Positions 36,869 to 46,570 of a stretch of DNA of 64,000 bases are shown piece after piece. Position numbers and translations under genes: made by a program. Position 1 is the stretch's first letter, and each line of letters opens with the position of its first letter. This DNA comes from Helicobacteraceae bacterium (GTDB lineage Bacteria > Campylobacterota > Campylobacteria > Campylobacterales > Sulfurimonadaceae), in assembly GCA_027023805.1 (NCBI GenBank), contig JALVUF010000064.1, positions 1-64,000 of the forward strand, given 5' to 3'. The notes below the pieces were generated by a model, which saw nothing but the letters and a program-made list of their open reading frames with translations, was not told the DNA's origin and made no database searches.

Positions 36869-37759
36869 ATGAAACAAATAGCCATTATCGGACCTACCGC
36901 TTCTGGGAAAAGTGATTTAGCGCTTGAATTAGCCCAGCAAACAAGTGCATTCATATTGTCCCTTGACTCACTTAGCATATATAAAGAGATTGATATTGCA
37001 TCTGCAAAGCCCTCCAAGCAGGATTTAAAAAAGATTAAGCATTTTGGTATAGATGAGATATATCCAAATGATACTTTTAATGCCTATACCTTTGCAAAAA
37101 TATACCGACGGGCATTAGATCAGGCAAAAATATCGGATAAGAATCTTATAGTAGTCGGGGGAAGCTCATTTTATCTAAGCTCTATGCTAAATGGCTTATC
37201 CCCGCTACCTACAATAACCAAGCAGGTTCAGCAGGATGTGGATGAGATGCTGTTACATGTAAATGATTGCTATGAGTTGTTACGGCATATAGATCCTAAA
37301 TATATGCAAAATATCAAACCAAACGACAAATATAGAATACAGAAGATGCTTTTAATTTATAAGGCCTCATCTTATACACCCTCACAATGGTTTAGCATGC
37401 ATCCGCCTCGCCCAGTCATTAAAGAGTTGCCAATTTACAATATAGCCGTGCAAAAAGATAATCTAATTCAAAGAATACATGACAGAACAAATATGATGAT
37501 AAAAAAAGGCTTGATTGATGAAGTTGCCGCTTTGGAGCAAAAATATTTCCGCTCATGCAGCAGTATGAAGGCTATAGGTATTATTGAGACTCTGCAATAT
37601 CTTGACGGGCTGCTAACAAAAGAACAGTTAGTCCAAGAGATTGATCTACATACTCGTCAGCTTGCAAAACGACAACAGGTTTTTAATAAAACACAATTTA
37701 AAAATCCTGTAACGGCTTCTCTAAAACAGCTCAGGCAACTGCTTTTCACAAAAGATTAA
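36869..37759 (+). CDS. miaA: tRNA dimethylallyltransferase
   Basis: A 296-residue enzyme that isopentenylates A37 of tRNAs reading UNN codons. It has P-loop GPTASGKSDLA, the DSLSIYKEIDIASAKPS motif, and VGGSSFYLSSML. The open frame extends far upstream through the mqnP region, but ATG 36869 with the standard N-terminus MKQIAIIGPTASGKS is the start. It lies behind a -10 with no leader, and its end overlaps pflA on the opposite strand by 14 bp. Confidence 0.95.
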   Translation: MKQIAIIGPTASGKSDLALELAQQTSAFILSLDSLSIYKEIDIASAKPSKQDLKKIKHFGIDEIYPNDTFNAYTFAKIYRRALDQAKISDKNLIVVGGSSFYLSSMLNGLSPLPTITKQVQQDVDEMLLHVNDCYELLRHIDPKYMQNIKPNDKYRIQKMLLIYKASSYTPSQWFSMHPPRPVIKELPIYNIAVQKDNLIQRIHDRTNMMIKKGLIDEVAALEQKYFRSCSSMKAIGIIETLQYLDGLLTKEQLVQEIDLHTRQLAKRQQVFNKTQFKNPVTASLKQLRQLLFTKD

Positions 37760-40064
37760 TAGCCTCCTTTGAGAGTTGTGCCCAAGGCGAAGACTTATCG
37801 GCTTTAATAGATGCTCTAAATGCATCTTTTGCTTTTTTATTTTTCCATTCTTTCTCAAAAAGCGTACCAAGAAGATATTGTTGTCTTGATTTTTGAAGAG
37901 GTGTTAGCGATTTTAGTGACAGCAGTATCTTAATAGCTCTTTGCGTATGATCAATATTGCTGTATGCTTGAGCTAATGTAAATCCTATATAAGGACTGTA
38001 TGGATATGTTTTGTATCTGTTTTGAAGTTTATATACATACTCTCCGTAAGTAGTAATGATATTATTATCTTTTAAACTCACGCCTAAGCGAACCAACTTT
38101 ATATATCTTGAAATATCTTTAAAGCGTATTGAAAATATATTTATAATTTTTTGCATAGAAGATAACATTTTTTCATGGTTATGCAGTTTGGCGTATGAAT
38201 CAAACATAACCCTGTAAATCTCGTCGTATGGCGATTTCGTATTATTTTGGAGCAAAATCCTTAAATCATCTCCTATTTGCAATACTTTATGATAATGTTT
38301 AAGATGATACAAGCTCAAAGCATCATAATACATCCATTTTATACGCTTTGAAATATCTTTTGAAGATACAAACTGCTTCACAATCTTATGAGCTGTTTTA
38401 TAACTAAGCGTCTGCATAGCACATTGATACATATCAAGTGCCAAGGGGTATTTAGCTGCAAGCTTGTATCTCTTGTATATCTCTACAGCTTTATAGCAAT
38501 GATGTTTGGTTACCATCTCTTGCATTAGGTCCTGTGCGCTTTTTGCTACGATATCATCAAAGCCTTTTAGGTTCAGTGATAATATCTGTAAATATTGCTT
38601 AGTTTTATATAAAAGTTGCACTTTTTTCTCCAATGCTTTTTTAGCAATACTCTTACCTTTGTACATTTTAATAAGATAATCATAATGCCTTAATTTTTGT
38701 GCTACATTTAATGTTTTAGTATTAAAAAAAAGGGCGTATTTGGCTTCTTTTACAGTATCTATATACTTCGAATTTGGAAACTCTTTAATATACCTGTTAA
38801 AAACCTTTACCGCCTCACTCTTATCTTTTATTTTTGCCAACCATACACCTTTATTTTTTAACAATAATGAATAAAATTTATTCGATAGCTTTAAGGTATC
38901 AAGAGCCATATCCGTAATTTTCAATGCAAGCTTGTACTTTTTATATCCTGCTAAGACTTGCGATATGCTCAATACTCTTTTAGGTTCTTTGGCAAAAAAA
39001 GATGGATTTGCATTTAATACCTTATTGATATATTTAATTCCATCATTTAACATTTTATTCTTTAGGCTAAAAAGTGCTATCTTGTAAGCTGCAAGAGATG
39101 CCACGTTAATGTCTTTAGCCCTGTCAAGGGCTTCGGTATATTTATCTACAGCCTGCTGTTTTTTATGATGTGATAATAATATATCTCCGATTTTAATTAA
39201 TGCCAAGCTTGCATACTTTGAGTTTTTATGTTCGGTTAAAAGCCTATTGTAAAAATATTTTGCCTCAGCCGCATGCTTTAGTACCTGATTGCTATTAGCT
39301 GTTAAAAGTAAAATCTCAGCCGTATGCGCATTACCGGAATATTTTCTCAAAAATTGTTCAGACAAATTGAGTAGCCTGTGATAATTAGCCATCTTGTAAA
39401 ATATTTTGATTTTATAATACATATATAAGCTATCAAACATAGAATATGGGTATAGTTGCAAAGCCTTGTTTATCAAAGACAAAGTTTTAGTATATTGTTT
39501 ATTTTTATACGCTTGTTTTATAGAGATGTAGTATTTGATATTCTTTAACTGCTTAATGCGTATAGGTTTGCCACTTAAATCCAATCCACCCACATATGCA
39601 GGTTTCATATTTGAAAATGTAACAGGTAAGTTTAAGCCATTATATGACTTTTTGTTTATAAGGGGCAGACTGTTCTTATATCCGATGACAATCCACCGTC
39701 TTGCTATTTTTATATCTGTTTGAAATACGGTTTGATTGAAGATAAGATCAAAGGGCATAGAGTGCATGAACATCTTATATTTTGGTTTAATGATGATGAA
39801 AAAAATATTATCTTTTATTTTGGGTGCAATACTAAAATAATTATTTGAAAGATTTTTAAAAATATGATGTGGTTTTTTGGTAAAGGCGCAAATTATACCC
39901 GATGGTATTGTTGAATTTATATCTCTTTTTTCACATATAAAAGGCTGGCTGCTACTAAGATACAATATACTGTAAAACTCAGAATGTTGTATCGCGGTAT
40001 CAATTCTTAACTGCAGAGCATACAGTTGTAAAGAATATACAATCAATAGGATATATTTAAACAT
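37746..40064 (-). CDS. pflA: PflA-like periplasmic flagellar motor protein (TPR)
   Basis: A 772-residue protein with a signal peptide (MFKYILLIVYSLQLYA), a beta-rich domain over about 170 residues, then a long run of TPR-like helix pairs (KQYTKTLSLINKALQLYPYS; AKYFYNRLLTEHKNSKYASLALIKIGDILL). In Campylobacter jejuni pflA (paralysed flagellum A) has the same length and lies directly after nuoN, the same place as here. PflA with PflB builds the periplasmic scaffold that holds extra stator units in Campylobacterota motors. It starts 24 bp after the nuoN stop and may be co-transcribed with nuo. Identification rests on architecture and synteny. Confidence 0.82.
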   Translation of the reverse strand: MFKYILLIVYSLQLYALQLRIDTAIQHSEFYSILYLSSSQPFICEKRDINSTIPSGIICAFTKKPHHIFKNLSNNYFSIAPKIKDNIFFIIIKPKYKMFMHSMPFDLIFNQTVFQTDIKIARRWIVIGYKNSLPLINKKSYNGLNLPVTFSNMKPAYVGGLDLSGKPIRIKQLKNIKYYISIKQAYKNKQYTKTLSLINKALQLYPYSMFDSLYMYYKIKIFYKMANYHRLLNLSEQFLRKYSGNAHTAEILLLTANSNQVLKHAAEAKYFYNRLLTEHKNSKYASLALIKIGDILLSHHKKQQAVDKYTEALDRAKDINVASLAAYKIALFSLKNKMLNDGIKYINKVLNANPSFFAKEPKRVLSISQVLAGYKKYKLALKITDMALDTLKLSNKFYSLLLKNKGVWLAKIKDKSEAVKVFNRYIKEFPNSKYIDTVKEAKYALFFNTKTLNVAQKLRHYDYLIKMYKGKSIAKKALEKKVQLLYKTKQYLQILSLNLKGFDDIVAKSAQDLMQEMVTKHHCYKAVEIYKRYKLAAKYPLALDMYQCAMQTLSYKTAHKIVKQFVSSKDISKRIKWMYYDALSLYHLKHYHKVLQIGDDLRILLQNNTKSPYDEIYRVMFDSYAKLHNHEKMLSSMQKIINIFSIRFKDISRYIKLVRLGVSLKDNNIITTYGEYVYKLQNRYKTYPYSPYIGFTLAQAYSNIDHTQRAIKILLSLKSLTPLQKSRQQYLLGTLFEKEWKNKKAKDAFRASIKADKSSPWAQLSKEAINLL

Positions 40065-40088
40065 CGTATCCTCTTGATCGCCTAATAA

Positions 40089-41597
40089 TTAAAATCCACT
40101 ATTATACACAAATGATGTAATAATTTCCAGTAGCGGATTTACCACAAGAATCGCAAATATTGTAACAATCGCAGCAACTCCTATAACGGTCGATAAAGCC
40201 TTGGAAGTATTCATTGTATAAATTCTACCATGCACATTAGATACCGGTTCTTTCATAAACATATAAACAATTAATTTTAAATAATAAAATGCGGCTATCG
40301 CAGAGTTTAAGACCATAATAACAGCCAAAACGGTAAAGCCGGAAGTAACAGCTGAGGATATCATATACATTTTACCCCAAAAAAGAGCAAATGGAGGAAC
40401 GCCAGCTAAGCTAAGCATAAATATCCCCATAATAACGGCTGCCACAGGTGAAGTATGTATCATTCCTGAAAATTTTTCATAAGGGTGATCTGAACTCTTC
40501 CATTTATCAAGATTTTTTTGACGTGAAATCCATAGCATACTAAATGCACCTAGATTTGTAAAAGTAAATAAAATCCAATATAAAAACAAGGCTGTATTTG
40601 CTTGTGTTGTACCAATTAGTATGGCTGAGAGTACAAATCCTGCGTGAGATATAGAGCTATAAGCTAACATTCTCTTAACGTCTGTTTGAACAAGCGCCCA
40701 GATATTTGAAGCAGTCATGGTTATAACTACGCTGGCATATAATATCACCTCAATCCATGGCAGGCCGCTGTGGACTAAAAACTCAAATAGCCGCATCATG
40801 ACTACAAAGCCGGCAATTTTAGGCACAATAGACATATACCCCGCCATTGATGCGCTTGCCCCCTCATAAACATCCGGCGCCCAGGTATGAAACGGTATGA
40901 TAGCTACTTTAAACGCTAACGCCGCAAATAAAAATACTATACCTATTAAAACATAGGCTAAATTAACATAATGATTGGCAACTAAAATCGAAGCGATTTG
41001 GTGTATCTCTACAGATCCCGTAATCGCATACAAAACCATAGCTCCAAAAACATACAATCCTGCAGCTACTGCACCCATAGTAAAATATTTCACTGCGGCC
41101 TCAAAGGATTTACTACGGTTATGCAGTGCGATGAGAGTATAAAGGGCCAATGAAGCAGACTCTAGTCCCAAGAAGATTAAAATGAGATTATCAGTTGATA
41201 CCATAATCTGAAACCCTGCAATCATAAATAAAAACAGTGCAAAAAATTCAGAATATGAAAACTCATGAAATCTTTTAGATGATAATGCCAACGGCACAAA
41301 TAATAAGGATGCGCCGACAATAATAAACTGTGCAATTAATGAAATGCCGTCAACAACTACTAAATTAAAAAACCCGGTAAAAGTTCCATTTGCAGCAAAG
41401 AAAAATGACAAATCAATTAAAAACCCAAACGACATTATTAAAAACAATAAACTAATAACTACATAGAGGGATTTATTTAGATCTTTTTTAAACAAATCCA
41501 TGATCAAAATAAACAATCCGCCTGCAATCGTTACTAAAATAGGTGCAATAGTTTCAATATTTAGGGACTGCATAGAAAAAGAAATTGGGACTAACAT
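40089..41597 (-). CDS. nuoN: NuoN, complex I membrane subunit
   Basis: A 502-residue antiporter-like proton-pumping subunit with about fourteen membrane helices. The conserved GLESASLALYTLIAL, AFKVAIIPFHTWAPDVYEGA (with the pump lysine) and MLAYSSISHAGF are present. It is the last nuo gene and its start overlaps the nuoM stop by one base. pflA follows. Confidence 0.96.
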   Translation of the reverse strand: MLVPISFSMQSLNIETIAPILVTIAGGLFILIMDLFKKDLNKSLYVVISLLFLIMSFGFLIDLSFFFAANGTFTGFFNLVVVDGISLIAQFIIVGASLLFVPLALSSKRFHEFSYSEFFALFLFMIAGFQIMVSTDNLILIFLGLESASLALYTLIALHNRSKSFEAAVKYFTMGAVAAGLYVFGAMVLYAITGSVEIHQIASILVANHYVNLAYVLIGIVFLFAALAFKVAIIPFHTWAPDVYEGASASMAGYMSIVPKIAGFVVMMRLFEFLVHSGLPWIEVILYASVVITMTASNIWALVQTDVKRMLAYSSISHAGFVLSAILIGTTQANTALFLYWILFTFTNLGAFSMLWISRQKNLDKWKSSDHPYEKFSGMIHTSPVAAVIMGIFMLSLAGVPPFALFWGKMYMISSAVTSGFTVLAVIMVLNSAIAAFYYLKLIVYMFMKEPVSNVHGRIYTMNTSKALSTVIGVAAIVTIFAILVVNPLLEIITSFVYNSGF

Positions 41598-43147
41598 TAT
41601 CTTACCTTCCTTGTTGCTTGACTTGCAAGCGCTAATTTCTCAGATCTTTTAACAAGTGACAATGTGCCGGCTTGTGCTTCTTTATCTTTCATTATTTGTA
41701 CAATATGTGTCACACTTTTTGTTATAGGTCTTAATAGTGGATTTGGATAAACACCTAGCCATACAGCTATAACGACAAGAGGCACTAATGCTAATAATTC
41801 TCTCGTATTAATATCTGGCAAGTGTCTATTTGCTTCATTGGTTATATTACCAAAAAAGACTTTTTTATATGCCGTAAGCATATAAATAGCCCCTACTACT
41901 ATCGCAAAAATAGCTATAATAGCCAAAATATGCGATACTTTAAAAAATCCAAGTAAACTTAAAAACTCTCCTATAAAGTTGATAGTAAGCGGCAATCCGA
42001 CAGATGCCATCATTATAATACCAAAAACAGTAGCATACCTTGGCATAACGTGAGCTAAACCACCAAATTCATCCATCATTTTTGTATGTCGTCTGTCATA
42101 AATTACGCCGACTAGCAAAAACAATGCGCCTGAAACAATACCATGAGCTATCATTAGAAAAACAGAGCCTGAAATACCTATAATATTTAACGAAAAAATA
42201 CCAAGAATAATAATCCCCATGTGCGATATTGAACTATATGCGACAACCTGCTTCAAATCTTTTTGGGCATATGCAACCATAGCAGTATATATAATCATAA
42301 TTAATGACAATATTGCTATTGGATAAACAAAATATTGCGATGCATCAGGAAACATCGGCAGTGAAAACAGAATAAAAGCGTATGTACCCATCTTAAGTAA
42401 AATAGCGGCTAAAATAACAGAGCCTATCGTGGGTGCTTGACCATGAGCGTAGGGGAGCCAAGTATGAAACGGAAACATTGGTACCTTGACGGCAAATCCT
42501 ATAAAAAATGCTATAAAAAGCCAAATCTGATAATTAAGTGGCAGCACAAGATTATACCAATCAGGTATAGAAAAACTCCACACTCCAGTTGTTTGATAGT
42601 AAAAATATGCCATAAAAAGTAAACCTACCAGCATAATCAAAGAGCCGGTAAACGTATATAAAAAGAATTTTACCGAAGCATATATTCGTAAAGGTCCACC
42701 CCATGCACCTATAATATAAAGCATAGGTACTAATGAAAATTCCCAAAAGGCATAAAATAGCATCGCATCAAGAGCTAAAAATACACCGGCCATAGTCATT
42801 TGTAAAAGCAGTAATGTTATAACCATATTTTTGATATTTTTTGTAGGAGTTAATGAAGCTATGCCGATCATAGTAAAAAATGACGCCATAATCACAATAA
42901 AGAGTGAAATACCATTCATTCCAACTTGATAATTTATACCAAAACTTGCAACTACGGGAATCTTCTCAATTAGTTGAAATCCGGCTATATTCGGATTATA
43001 TTTCCACCATAAATCAAGAGATAAAATAAACTCAATAACACCAACTGCTACACCATAAGACCTCATGCTGTTTTTATCAATAATAAATCCGAGAATAGCT
43101 GCTACTGCCGGAAAAAATATAACAATAGATAATATATAATCTTGCAT
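41597..43147 (-). CDS. nuoM: NuoM, complex I membrane subunit
   Basis: A 516-residue antiporter-like subunit. Key regions are YAFWEFSLVPMLYIIGAWGG (conserved glutamate), FAVKVPMFPFHTWLPYAHG (pump lysine) and QVVAYSSISHMGI. It shares one base with nuoL and one with nuoN. Confidence 0.96.
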   Translation of the reverse strand: MQDYILSIVIFFPAVAAILGFIIDKNSMRSYGVAVGVIEFILSLDLWWKYNPNIAGFQLIEKIPVVASFGINYQVGMNGISLFIVIMASFFTMIGIASLTPTKNIKNMVITLLLLQMTMAGVFLALDAMLFYAFWEFSLVPMLYIIGAWGGPLRIYASVKFFLYTFTGSLIMLVGLLFMAYFYYQTTGVWSFSIPDWYNLVLPLNYQIWLFIAFFIGFAVKVPMFPFHTWLPYAHGQAPTIGSVILAAILLKMGTYAFILFSLPMFPDASQYFVYPIAILSLIMIIYTAMVAYAQKDLKQVVAYSSISHMGIIILGIFSLNIIGISGSVFLMIAHGIVSGALFLLVGVIYDRRHTKMMDEFGGLAHVMPRYATVFGIIMMASVGLPLTINFIGEFLSLLGFFKVSHILAIIAIFAIVVGAIYMLTAYKKVFFGNITNEANRHLPDINTRELLALVPLVVIAVWLGVYPNPLLRPITKSVTHIVQIMKDKEAQAGTLSLVKRSEKLALASQATRKVR

Positions 43148-45057
43148 TAATGTACCCCTAAGCTAAGTAAGATTTCGGCTATTTTTGATGGATATTCAAA
43201 TGCTAACCCATAAGCAACCGCCATCAACAGTAAAAAGACCAGACCAAAGACCATCCATTTTAACATAGAAGACAAATTGCCATCTTGAACATATCTTGTT
43301 TTTTTGCCGGTTTTATATAGTGTATCTGCGATTAAGTCAACTGTTGCATCAACAATTTTTAAATCAATACTCACCCAAAAGAAGTTTGACACTCTTGTAT
43401 AGGGAACAACGATACATTTGTTATAAAAATTTGGTATATAGTACTGGTTAAAGAGTAGCTTATAAATAAAATGCTGTTCAAACACTTTGTCTGCCCCCTT
43501 AAATTTTGCATATTTTTGCCATGGATACCAGATAAACAAAACAACAAGAGCCTGAGTTGCTATATTCATGCCCCAAGCCAAAGCTTCAGGATGAACCTCA
43601 TAGATAGTTGACGGCAGCATGTTGGTAATAAAATCGTAAAAAGGCGTTCTAAAAAAGCCTATTATAATCGATAAAATACCAAGTGGTGCCATAGCGAGTA
43701 ACATAAATCTATATGCCTCATGTGGATGAAAACCAAATATTTTATATCTCTCTTCTCCAAAAAATACAAGCCCAATCATTCTAAATGAATAAAATGCAGT
43801 GAGTCCCGCAGTTATCCATATCATCGCATAAATAATATAATGATGATCAACAAAGCTCGCTTCTATGATCGGATCTTTTGAAAAATAACCTGCAAACGGT
43901 ACTAATCCTGCTAATGCCATAGAGGCAATTACCATTAAAATAAGTGTCCATCTCATCTTTTTGCCAAGACCACCCATTTTAAACGGATCCAACTCATCAT
44001 CCATAGCATGCATAACATTTCCCGCACCTAAAAATAAAAGGGATTTAAAAAATGCGTGAGCCACCAAATGAAACAGCGCTATCCAGTATGCCCCCAAACC
44101 AGCTGCAACAAACATATATCCTAGCTGTGAAAGGGTGGAATATGCAACAATGCGTTTAATATCACGATTAACAAGCGCCATTGAGGCTGCAAAAATTGCA
44201 ACAAATGCGCCTAGACTAGCTATAAATTCCCCTATATTTGGAATCATTTGATAAAGAGCATGCGACCTTATAATTAAAAACACTCCTGCTGTAACCATTG
44301 TCGCTGCATGTATCAATGCAGATACTGGAGTTGGACCCTCCATAGCGTCAGCTAGCCATGTATGAAGCGGAAACTGTGCGGATTTACCCATAGCTCCTAT
44401 AAATAAAAACGAACCTATCAAAGTAACGATATAAGGGCTAGCAGACGGCAATGCAGTAAAAACCTTATCATACTGAAGTGACCCTGTAGTATAGTAAATC
44501 ATAAAAATGCCTATCAGCATTCCAACATCGGCTATTCTGTTCATTATAAAAGCTTCATTTGCCGCCCAACTTGCACTCTCCTTATGATACCAAAATCCTA
44601 TTAGTAACCACGAACAAAGACCGACACCTTCCCAGCCTATAAACAAACCGGCAAAATTATCACTCATAACCAATATCATCATTGAAAAGACAAACGCTGA
44701 GAGGTATGAAAAAAATCTATTAAATCCTTCATCATGATCCATATAGCCGATTGAATAAATATGAACAAGCATTGAAACAGTTGTCACCACCATCATCATA
44801 GTAACAGAAATATTATCGACAATAAACCCAAACGGAATATATAGCCCTCCCGTATTAATCCAAGTCATAAGATGGACATGAGCGCTTCCACCGTGCCAAA
44901 CGTCATAAAGCAATATACTACTTGCCGCAAATGAAACAAATAGTAAAAATGATGCAACATACCCAGTGATCTTATTGGCTTTTTTAGCTGTAAACAAAGC
45001 TGAAAATAAAGATCCAACAAGCGGTGCAAACAATGCTATATATAAATAAAATTCCAT
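43147..45057 (-). CDS. nuoL: NuoL, complex I membrane subunit
   Basis: A 636-residue distal antiporter-like subunit with GWEGVGLCSWLLIGFWY, GAMGKSAQFPLHTWLADAMEGPTPVSA and RIVAYSTLSQLGYMF, plus the long lateral helix and its anchor near the C-terminus. Length is normal. It lies 2 bp after nuoK. Confidence 0.96.
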   Translation of the reverse strand: MEFYLYIALFAPLVGSLFSALFTAKKANKITGYVASFLLFVSFAASSILLYDVWHGGSAHVHLMTWINTGGLYIPFGFIVDNISVTMMMVVTTVSMLVHIYSIGYMDHDEGFNRFFSYLSAFVFSMMILVMSDNFAGLFIGWEGVGLCSWLLIGFWYHKESASWAANEAFIMNRIADVGMLIGIFMIYYTTGSLQYDKVFTALPSASPYIVTLIGSFLFIGAMGKSAQFPLHTWLADAMEGPTPVSALIHAATMVTAGVFLIIRSHALYQMIPNIGEFIASLGAFVAIFAASMALVNRDIKRIVAYSTLSQLGYMFVAAGLGAYWIALFHLVAHAFFKSLLFLGAGNVMHAMDDELDPFKMGGLGKKMRWTLILMVIASMALAGLVPFAGYFSKDPIIEASFVDHHYIIYAMIWITAGLTAFYSFRMIGLVFFGEERYKIFGFHPHEAYRFMLLAMAPLGILSIIIGFFRTPFYDFITNMLPSTIYEVHPEALAWGMNIATQALVVLFIWYPWQKYAKFKGADKVFEQHFIYKLLFNQYYIPNFYNKCIVVPYTRVSNFFWVSIDLKIVDATVDLIADTLYKTGKKTRYVQDGNLSSMLKWMVFGLVFLLLMAVAYGLAFEYPSKIAEILLSLGVH

Positions 45058-45059
45058 AA

Positions 45060-45368
45060 CTACCCCTTCATCGAATTCATCTGATCAAGATTAATATTAT
45101 TTTGTCTTTTATACCAAACAATCAATAATCCCAATCCAACTGCAACTTCTGAAGCGGCAACAGCAATAATAAATAGAGCAAACATCTGACCTGTCAGATC
45201 ATGATGAAAATGTGATATTGCCACAAAACCAATATTTACTGAATTTAACAAAATCTCTGTAGAGAAGAAAAGCAGTAATAGATTTTTTCTCCTCATAACT
45301 CCTACTAAACCTATGGCAAATAAAATAATAGATAAAATTAAATAGTGCCCCAACCCAATGCTTATCAT
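45060..45368 (-). CDS. nuoK: NuoK, complex I membrane subunit
   Basis: A 102-residue three-helix subunit: LGHYLILSIILFAIGLVGVM, LLLLFFSTEILLNSVNI with the conserved membrane glutamate, and FALFIIAVAASEVAVGLGL with the second. It overlaps nuoJ by 4 bp. Confidence 0.95.
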   Translation of the reverse strand: MISIGLGHYLILSIILFAIGLVGVMRRKNLLLLFFSTEILLNSVNIGFVAISHFHHDLTGQMFALFIIAVAASEVAVGLGLLIVWYKRQNNINLDQMNSMKG

Positions 45369-45937
45369 ACTAACACCTTGTTTTTAGCTTCTTGTTCCAT
45401 AGCAATCTCTTCTTCTGTCATCAACGTAAGCGATCTATCCATTTTTTTACCCGCAAGCACTATACCGGCGACCATAGCAACTAAAAGCATTATGGCGGCA
45501 AGTTCAAACGGTACTAGATACTTAGTAAACAATACCATGCCTATAGACTGAGTATTTGTAGCACCTTGCAGGGGTGGATATAGAGATACCATTTTATCTC
45601 CTATAATTGGCCCTGCGAAAATCATAATCACAAGTATGGCAGCAACAGTAGACAATGTCACAACAGCACCAGAATCATGCCGTGGCTCTTTAATCTCCTT
45701 AGTTGTATTAAAAAACATCATACCAAAAGCATACAAAGCCATAATGGCACCCGTATAAACAATAATCTGAACCACACCCAAAAAGTCGGCCCCCAACATA
45801 AAAAAGAATCCTGATATAAGTATCATCCCTGCGCCTAGCGAAGTTAATGCATATAACGGCTGCTTAGTAGATACCGTAATATAAAACATGATAATAGTCA
45901 AAATTGAAAATATATAAAATGCTATCGCTTCAAACAT
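45365..45937 (-). CDS. nuoJ: NuoJ, complex I membrane subunit
   Basis: A 190-residue subunit with five helices; VVQIIVYTGAIMALYAFGMM holds the strongly conserved third helix with its pi-bulge region. The C-terminus is a charged tail. It lies 9 bp after nuoI. Confidence 0.94.
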   Translation of the reverse strand: MFEAIAFYIFSILTIIMFYITVSTKQPLYALTSLGAGMILISGFFFMLGADFLGVVQIIVYTGAIMALYAFGMMFFNTTKEIKEPRHDSGAVVTLSTVAAILVIMIFAGPIIGDKMVSLYPPLQGATNTQSIGMVLFTKYLVPFELAAIMLLVAMVAGIVLAGKKMDRSLTLMTEEEIAMEQEAKNKVLV

Positions 45938-45946
45938 AATCTCTCC

Positions 45947-46561
45947 TTAATAAGACAGAGGTGTTTTTTTAACACTCTCATCTTCATGTGGGGTAATTGC
46001 ACCAAAACCTTCAAATTCCTTTTGTGCTCCTGCTTTTAGCATATCCATGGGGGTCAACATATCATCATACATAATAAAGTGTGCCCTTTGTTCAGATGCA
46101 TTTTCATATCTCCCGCCATGAGTAATAGCTAATTCCGGACAAACCTCAGCACAGTATCCACAAAATATACATCTGCCAAGATTAATACTGTACTCACTAA
46201 CCTCTTTTCGAGATTCTTCGTCAATTCTCGTATCTATGCGAATACAATCGGAAATACATATTTTTTCACACAAACCGCACCCGATACAACGCTCTGTTCC
46301 CGATTCCCACAGCCTCTTCATCTCATGAACTGCACGATAACGAGGTCCTATTGGTAGTTTTTCTTTTGGATACTGTACCGTATGGATATTAAATTTAAGC
46401 ATTTCTCGCATTACGACCCATAAACCTACCAGAAGTTCTGCTTTAAATGTACGCTTAATGACTCTTGTAAACTTACCAAGATTAGTAGTTGGATAATCAT
46501 CTATATCTACTAAATAATAATCATCAGATATATTTCTATTTTTAAATTGTTCTATACTCAT
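45947..46561 (-). CDS. nuoI: NuoI, complex I 2x[4Fe-4S] subunit
   Basis: A 204-residue peripheral-arm subunit with two ferredoxin motifs, CIGCGLCEKIC and CIFCGYCAEVC, ligating clusters N6a and N6b. It passes electrons from NuoG towards NuoB. All eight cysteines are in place. Confidence 0.96.
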   Translation of the reverse strand: MSIEQFKNRNISDDYYLVDIDDYPTTNLGKFTRVIKRTFKAELLVGLWVVMREMLKFNIHTVQYPKEKLPIGPRYRAVHEMKRLWESGTERCIGCGLCEKICISDCIRIDTRIDEESRKEVSEYSINLGRCIFCGYCAEVCPELAITHGGRYENASEQRAHFIMYDDMLTPMDMLKAGAQKEFEGFGAITPHEDESVKKTPLSY

Positions 46562-46570
46562 AATACCCCC

